Of a stretch of DNA of 64,000 nt, positions 61,650 to 64,000 are shown piece after piece (position 1 is the stretch's first letter; each line of letters begins with the position of its first letter). This stretch comes from an uncultured Dehalococcoidia bacterium. Lineage in GTDB: Bacteria > Chloroflexota > Dehalococcoidia > Dehalococcoidales > UBA1222. The notes beneath the pieces were generated by a model. It did no database searches. It was not told where the DNA came from and saw nothing but the letters and a program-made list of their open reading frames with translations. Location: positions 18,112 to 82,111 of the forward strand of contig CAIMVG010000018.1 of assembly GCA_903844845.1 (NCBI GenBank), read 5' to 3'. Both the position numbers and the translations under genes were made by a program.

Positions 61650-62600
61650 ATGCCTGACAAAACACCTCGCTTCAAACCCGTTTACTGGAGCATACTTATT
61701 TTCCTGGTGGCGCAACTGTTTATGTTCGCGATAGTCACGCGTGAAAACGGATACCTGACCGCGAAGAACATCTACATACCCCCGCAACCTGAACAGTCGA
61801 TAGTTGTCTGGCCGCAGCCGGAGACTACTTCCGAAGCAGGAGTCGTCACACCAGCAGTACCGCCAACGTCCTCGATAGGCTTCATACTCGTGTATTTCGC
61901 CGCGCTTATCGTCGTCGTCGGCCTGATATTGTTCTTTATCCCTCTTTCGGCGCTCAAATATCTATTCAGAATAATATTTGCGTTCCTTTTCTCATGGGGT
62001 GTGTTTATCCTGTGCGTATTCTGGCTTCCATTCATAGCTGCGGTCATCCTGGCGCTCTTAGTGGGCCTCGGTTGGCTCATTTATCCTAAAGTATGGCTGC
62101 ATAACATGGTAATGATAATTGCCATGGCCAGCGTGGCCGCGACATTTGGCAGGTTCGCTAACCCGTGGACGGCAATGGTACTGCTGCTCGCTCTTGCCTT
62201 ATACGATTTTTTCGCAGTGCGTTTCGGATACATGCTGTGGATGGCCAAGAAGATGTCAAAATCTACGGCCCTTCCAGCATTCATCCTGCCGCATCACAAG
62301 AATGAGTGGGTATCTACGGTCAGACAGGTCAACCTCGATGACGTTGCGGAAACCGAACCCGAAGAACGGGACTATTCAATTCTCGGCGGAGGCGATATAG
62401 CGTTTCCGCTTTTGCTTACAGCTTCGGTTTACTTTGCGCGCGGGCTGGGCAGTTCGCTCGTGATCGTCGGTTTTGCGGTGGCCGGCCTCTGGGCCGCATA
62501 TTTCATTCAGTCTGTTTTTCTTAAGGGGAAACCCATGCCCGCACTTCCCCCTATCGCAGTATCCTCCCTTATCGGACTTCTGCTTGTCCTCTACGTTTAA
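61650..62600 (+). CDS. presenilin-like intramembrane aspartyl protease (A22-type, GxGD)
   Basis: The 316-residue protein has about nine membrane helices and the three marks of presenilin and signal-peptide-peptidase proteases: YD with D186 in LALALYDFFAV, GxGD with D249 in LGGGDIAFPLLL, and PAL at 297-299 in GKPMPALPPIAV. A cytosolic loop (about 200-242, FILPHHKNEW, EPEERDYS) separates the two aspartates, as in archaeal homologues. The first helix is followed by an outside loop with a Pro-rich stretch (YIPPQPEQ). This family cleaves substrates inside the membrane. Bacterial members are rarer than archaeal ones. No partner subunit or obvious substrate is adjacent; hemW follows. Confidence 0.83.
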   Translation: MPDKTPRFKPVYWSILIFLVAQLFMFAIVTRENGYLTAKNIYIPPQPEQSIVVWPQPETTSEAGVVTPAVPPTSSIGFILVYFAALIVVVGLILFFIPLSALKYLFRIIFAFLFSWGVFILCVFWLPFIAAVILALLVGLGWLIYPKVWLHNMVMIIAMASVAATFGRFANPWTAMVLLLALALYDFFAVRFGYMLWMAKKMSKSTALPAFILPHHKNEWVSTVRQVNLDDVAETEPEERDYSILGGGDIAFPLLLTASVYFARGLGSSLVIVGFAVAGLWAAYFIQSVFLKGKPMPALPPIAVSSLIGLLLVLYV

Positions 62601-62634
62601 TCCAGCCCGGTTCCATTCACGGCCCGCCCCATGC

Positions 62635-62640
62635 TACAAT
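62635..62640 (+). promoter_or_regulatory. -10-like box TACAAT before hemW
   Basis: TACAAT stands 10 bp before the hemW ATG, the same geometry as in front of the presenilin-like gene. The -35 candidate (TTCCAT, 62611-62616) is weak. No ribosome site is visible, which suggests leaderless translation. Confidence 0.35.
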
Positions 62641-62650
62641 ATTATGTAAT

Positions 62651-63781
62651 ATGGACGGCCTTTCTTTATACATCCACTCGCCGTTTTGCAGAAAAAGGTG
62701 CGCCTATTGCTCCTTCGTGTCTTATGCCGGGCGGGAATCCGATATCCCTGCCTATACAGAAGCCCTGAAGACCGAGATAGCCTTGCGCCGCATACCGGGC
62801 GCCGAAATCAAAACTTTATATTTCGGCGGAGGCACGCCGAGCCTGATTCCAGCCAACAACCTGCTTGATATCCTCACAACTATCAAGGAATACTATACGC
62901 TGCCCGAAGGCGCTGAAATAACACTTGAAGCTAATCCGGGTACTGTCGATCCCGAGTATTTCAAAGCCCTCAGGGCATCCGGCGTAAATCGGCTTAGCCT
63001 TGGCGTGCAGAGCCTCGACGATGCAGAACTCGCTCTGCTGGGCCGGATGCATTCGTCGGATGCTGCCCTTGAAGCCATCGACCAGGCGAAAAAAGCCGGA
63101 TTCGATAATATCAGCGCCGATTTTATCTACGGCATCCCCGGCAGAACCCCTGGAATATGGGAGGCCATGCTCCGAAAGATAGTTGAACTCGGGGTGCAGC
63201 ACATCTCTCTCTACGGACTCACTCTTGAAGAAGATACCCCCATGTTCGAGCGTGTAAAGCGCGGAGAAATAGCGGCCCCCAACCAGGATGCAACAGCTTC
63301 CGAATACGAAACAGCCGAGGAAATCCTGGCTGACTATGGGTATCGGCAATATGAGATATCGAACTGGTCGTTGCCCGGTTTTGAAAGCCGTCACAATCTT
63401 GCGTGCTGGGAGAGAATGCCCTACATCGGGTTGGGGGTGGCGGCGCATTCATTCGTGGACAGCCGGCGCATCGCCAATACCTCCGATCTGGATGAATACC
63501 TTGGATGTTTGAAGGCCGGAGGTCTGCCCACCCAGACCGTCGAAATCATCGACGGACCCGGTGCCCTGTCCGAGGCATTATTTCTCGGGTTGAGGCTGAA
63601 CAGGGGAGTTGCCGCGGGTGACATCCAATCTCAATTTGGTATAGACTTATACAGCCGTTTTTCAGGCGAGATAAATGAGCTTGTTTCGCTGGGGTTGCTG
63701 GAAAGCAACGGCGCCATTATCAAGCTCACTCCCAGAGGCCGACTCCTGGGAAACGAAGTTTTCATACGTTTTTTGTCATAA
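62651..63781 (+). CDS. hemW: HemW, coproporphyrinogen III oxidase-like radical SAM protein
   Basis: The 376-residue protein has the HemW mark LYIHSPFCRKRCAYCSFVSY (CxxxCxxC), TLYFGGGTPSLIP, LEANPGTVDPEYF, NRLSLGVQSLDDAELALLGRMHSSDAA, and the HemW C-terminal domain (FLGLRLNRGVAAGDIQSQFG). HemW binds heme and is proposed to transfer it to respiratory proteins; it is not a true HemN. It stands directly before lepA, a common bacterial neighbourhood, with a 15-bp gap. Confidence 0.94.
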   Translation: MDGLSLYIHSPFCRKRCAYCSFVSYAGRESDIPAYTEALKTEIALRRIPGAEIKTLYFGGGTPSLIPANNLLDILTTIKEYYTLPEGAEITLEANPGTVDPEYFKALRASGVNRLSLGVQSLDDAELALLGRMHSSDAALEAIDQAKKAGFDNISADFIYGIPGRTPGIWEAMLRKIVELGVQHISLYGLTLEEDTPMFERVKRGEIAAPNQDATASEYETAEEILADYGYRQYEISNWSLPGFESRHNLACWERMPYIGLGVAAHSFVDSRRIANTSDLDEYLGCLKAGGLPTQTVEIIDGPGALSEALFLGLRLNRGVAAGDIQSQFGIDLYSRFSGEINELVSLGLLESNGAIIKLTPRGRLLGNEVFIRFLS

Positions 63782-63796
63782 ATCGAAGGAAGTGAA

Positions 63797-64000
63797 ATGG
63801 ACCAGAGCCACATCCGCAATTTTTGCATCATAGCCCACATCGACCACGGTAAATCCACTCTGGCCGACCGTCTTATCGAGAGCACCGGCGCGATGCGCCG
63901 TGAAGAGATGAGCGCCCAGGTGATGGACAGCATGGAACTGGAAAGGGAGAGGGGCATAACCATCAAGGCGAAAGCCATCAGGCTGAATTACACAGCCGCA
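63797..64000 (+). CDS. lepA: elongation factor 4 (LepA), N-terminal part
   Basis: The first 68 residues, from [21 protein letters not shown] through [10 protein letters not shown] to the switch region [21 protein letters not shown], are the LepA GTPase start with the G1 loop AHIDHGKST. The gene runs off the window. GAAGGA stands before the ATG. EF4 acts on stalled or back-translocated ribosomes. Confidence 0.96.
   Translation, partial: MDQSHIRNFCIIAHIDHGKSTLADRLIESTGAMRREEMSAQVMDSMELERERGITIKAKAIRLNYTAA

Overview
The window reads as a chromosomal segment of a strict anaerobe, most likely a Chloroflexota of the Dehalococcoidia type. Evidence: a COG1900/NIL-ferredoxin/COG2122 homocysteine operon, an NfeD-slipin pair, a type IV pilus locus with a fused PilM-PilN, a tubulin-like GTPase apart from any dcw cluster, and moderate GC. 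The assignment is an inference from gene content. Genes are dense, often joined by 4-bp ATGA overlaps, and several use GTG or TTG starts. I saw no rRNA, tRNA or CRISPR array.

Layout. 1-4085 (minus): histidine operon hisZ-hisG-hisD-(hisC), where HisG is a tandem double protein whose first half has lost the PRPP loop. 4224-6465: NfeD/slipin membrane pair facing birA. 6488-8649 (minus): HD-GYP response regulator overlapping pilT. 8915-11278: three-gene homocysteine operon. 11292-16205: LysR regulator, transketolase, and the convergent rpe and RpiB-cyclase fusion (non-oxidative pentose phosphate pathway). 16249-22409 (minus): a GGDEF/HD-GYP sensor, a B12-type radical SAM protein and a GH3-like protein with a clipped methyltransferase-like N-terminus. 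22709-35536: an orphan HicB, then a type IV pilus operon (pilT, pilMN, pilO-like, a large PilX-type surface protein, two prepilins, pilC, pilB) headed by a small HTH protein and a LuxR-type regulator whose receiver lacks its phospho-acceptor aspartate. pilB is interrupted by one in-frame stop.

35993-40611: ECF sigma factor and its membrane partner, a coiled-coil protein, lemA and htpX. 41042-50675 (minus): a phosphate regulon with phoB-phoR, methylglyoxal synthase, pstS, a PiT permease, pstCAB, phoU, an arsenate reductase and a flavodoxin. Two sets of 11-bp-spaced NTTAA repeats, upstream of mgsA and of the PiT gene, look like Pho boxes. 50783-53665 (minus): recN and an M29 aminopeptidase. 53879-56929: a tubulin/FtsZ-family GTPase convergent with a 601-residue alanine-rich coiled-coil protein, sharing a terminator. 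57091-63781: a DEDD-nuclease/DinB fusion, a frameshifted anion permease, an MFS permease without a canonical start, a presenilin-like intramembrane aspartyl protease, and hemW. The window ends inside lepA. Short dispersed repeats lie at 37590-37745, 40680-40820, 59855-60146 and about 61550-61585.

The best candidates for less-described biology are the tubulin-like GTPase with its coiled-coil neighbour, the bacterial presenilin-like protease, the tandem HisG, the RpiB-cyclase and nuclease-DinB fusions, and the stop codon inside pilB.
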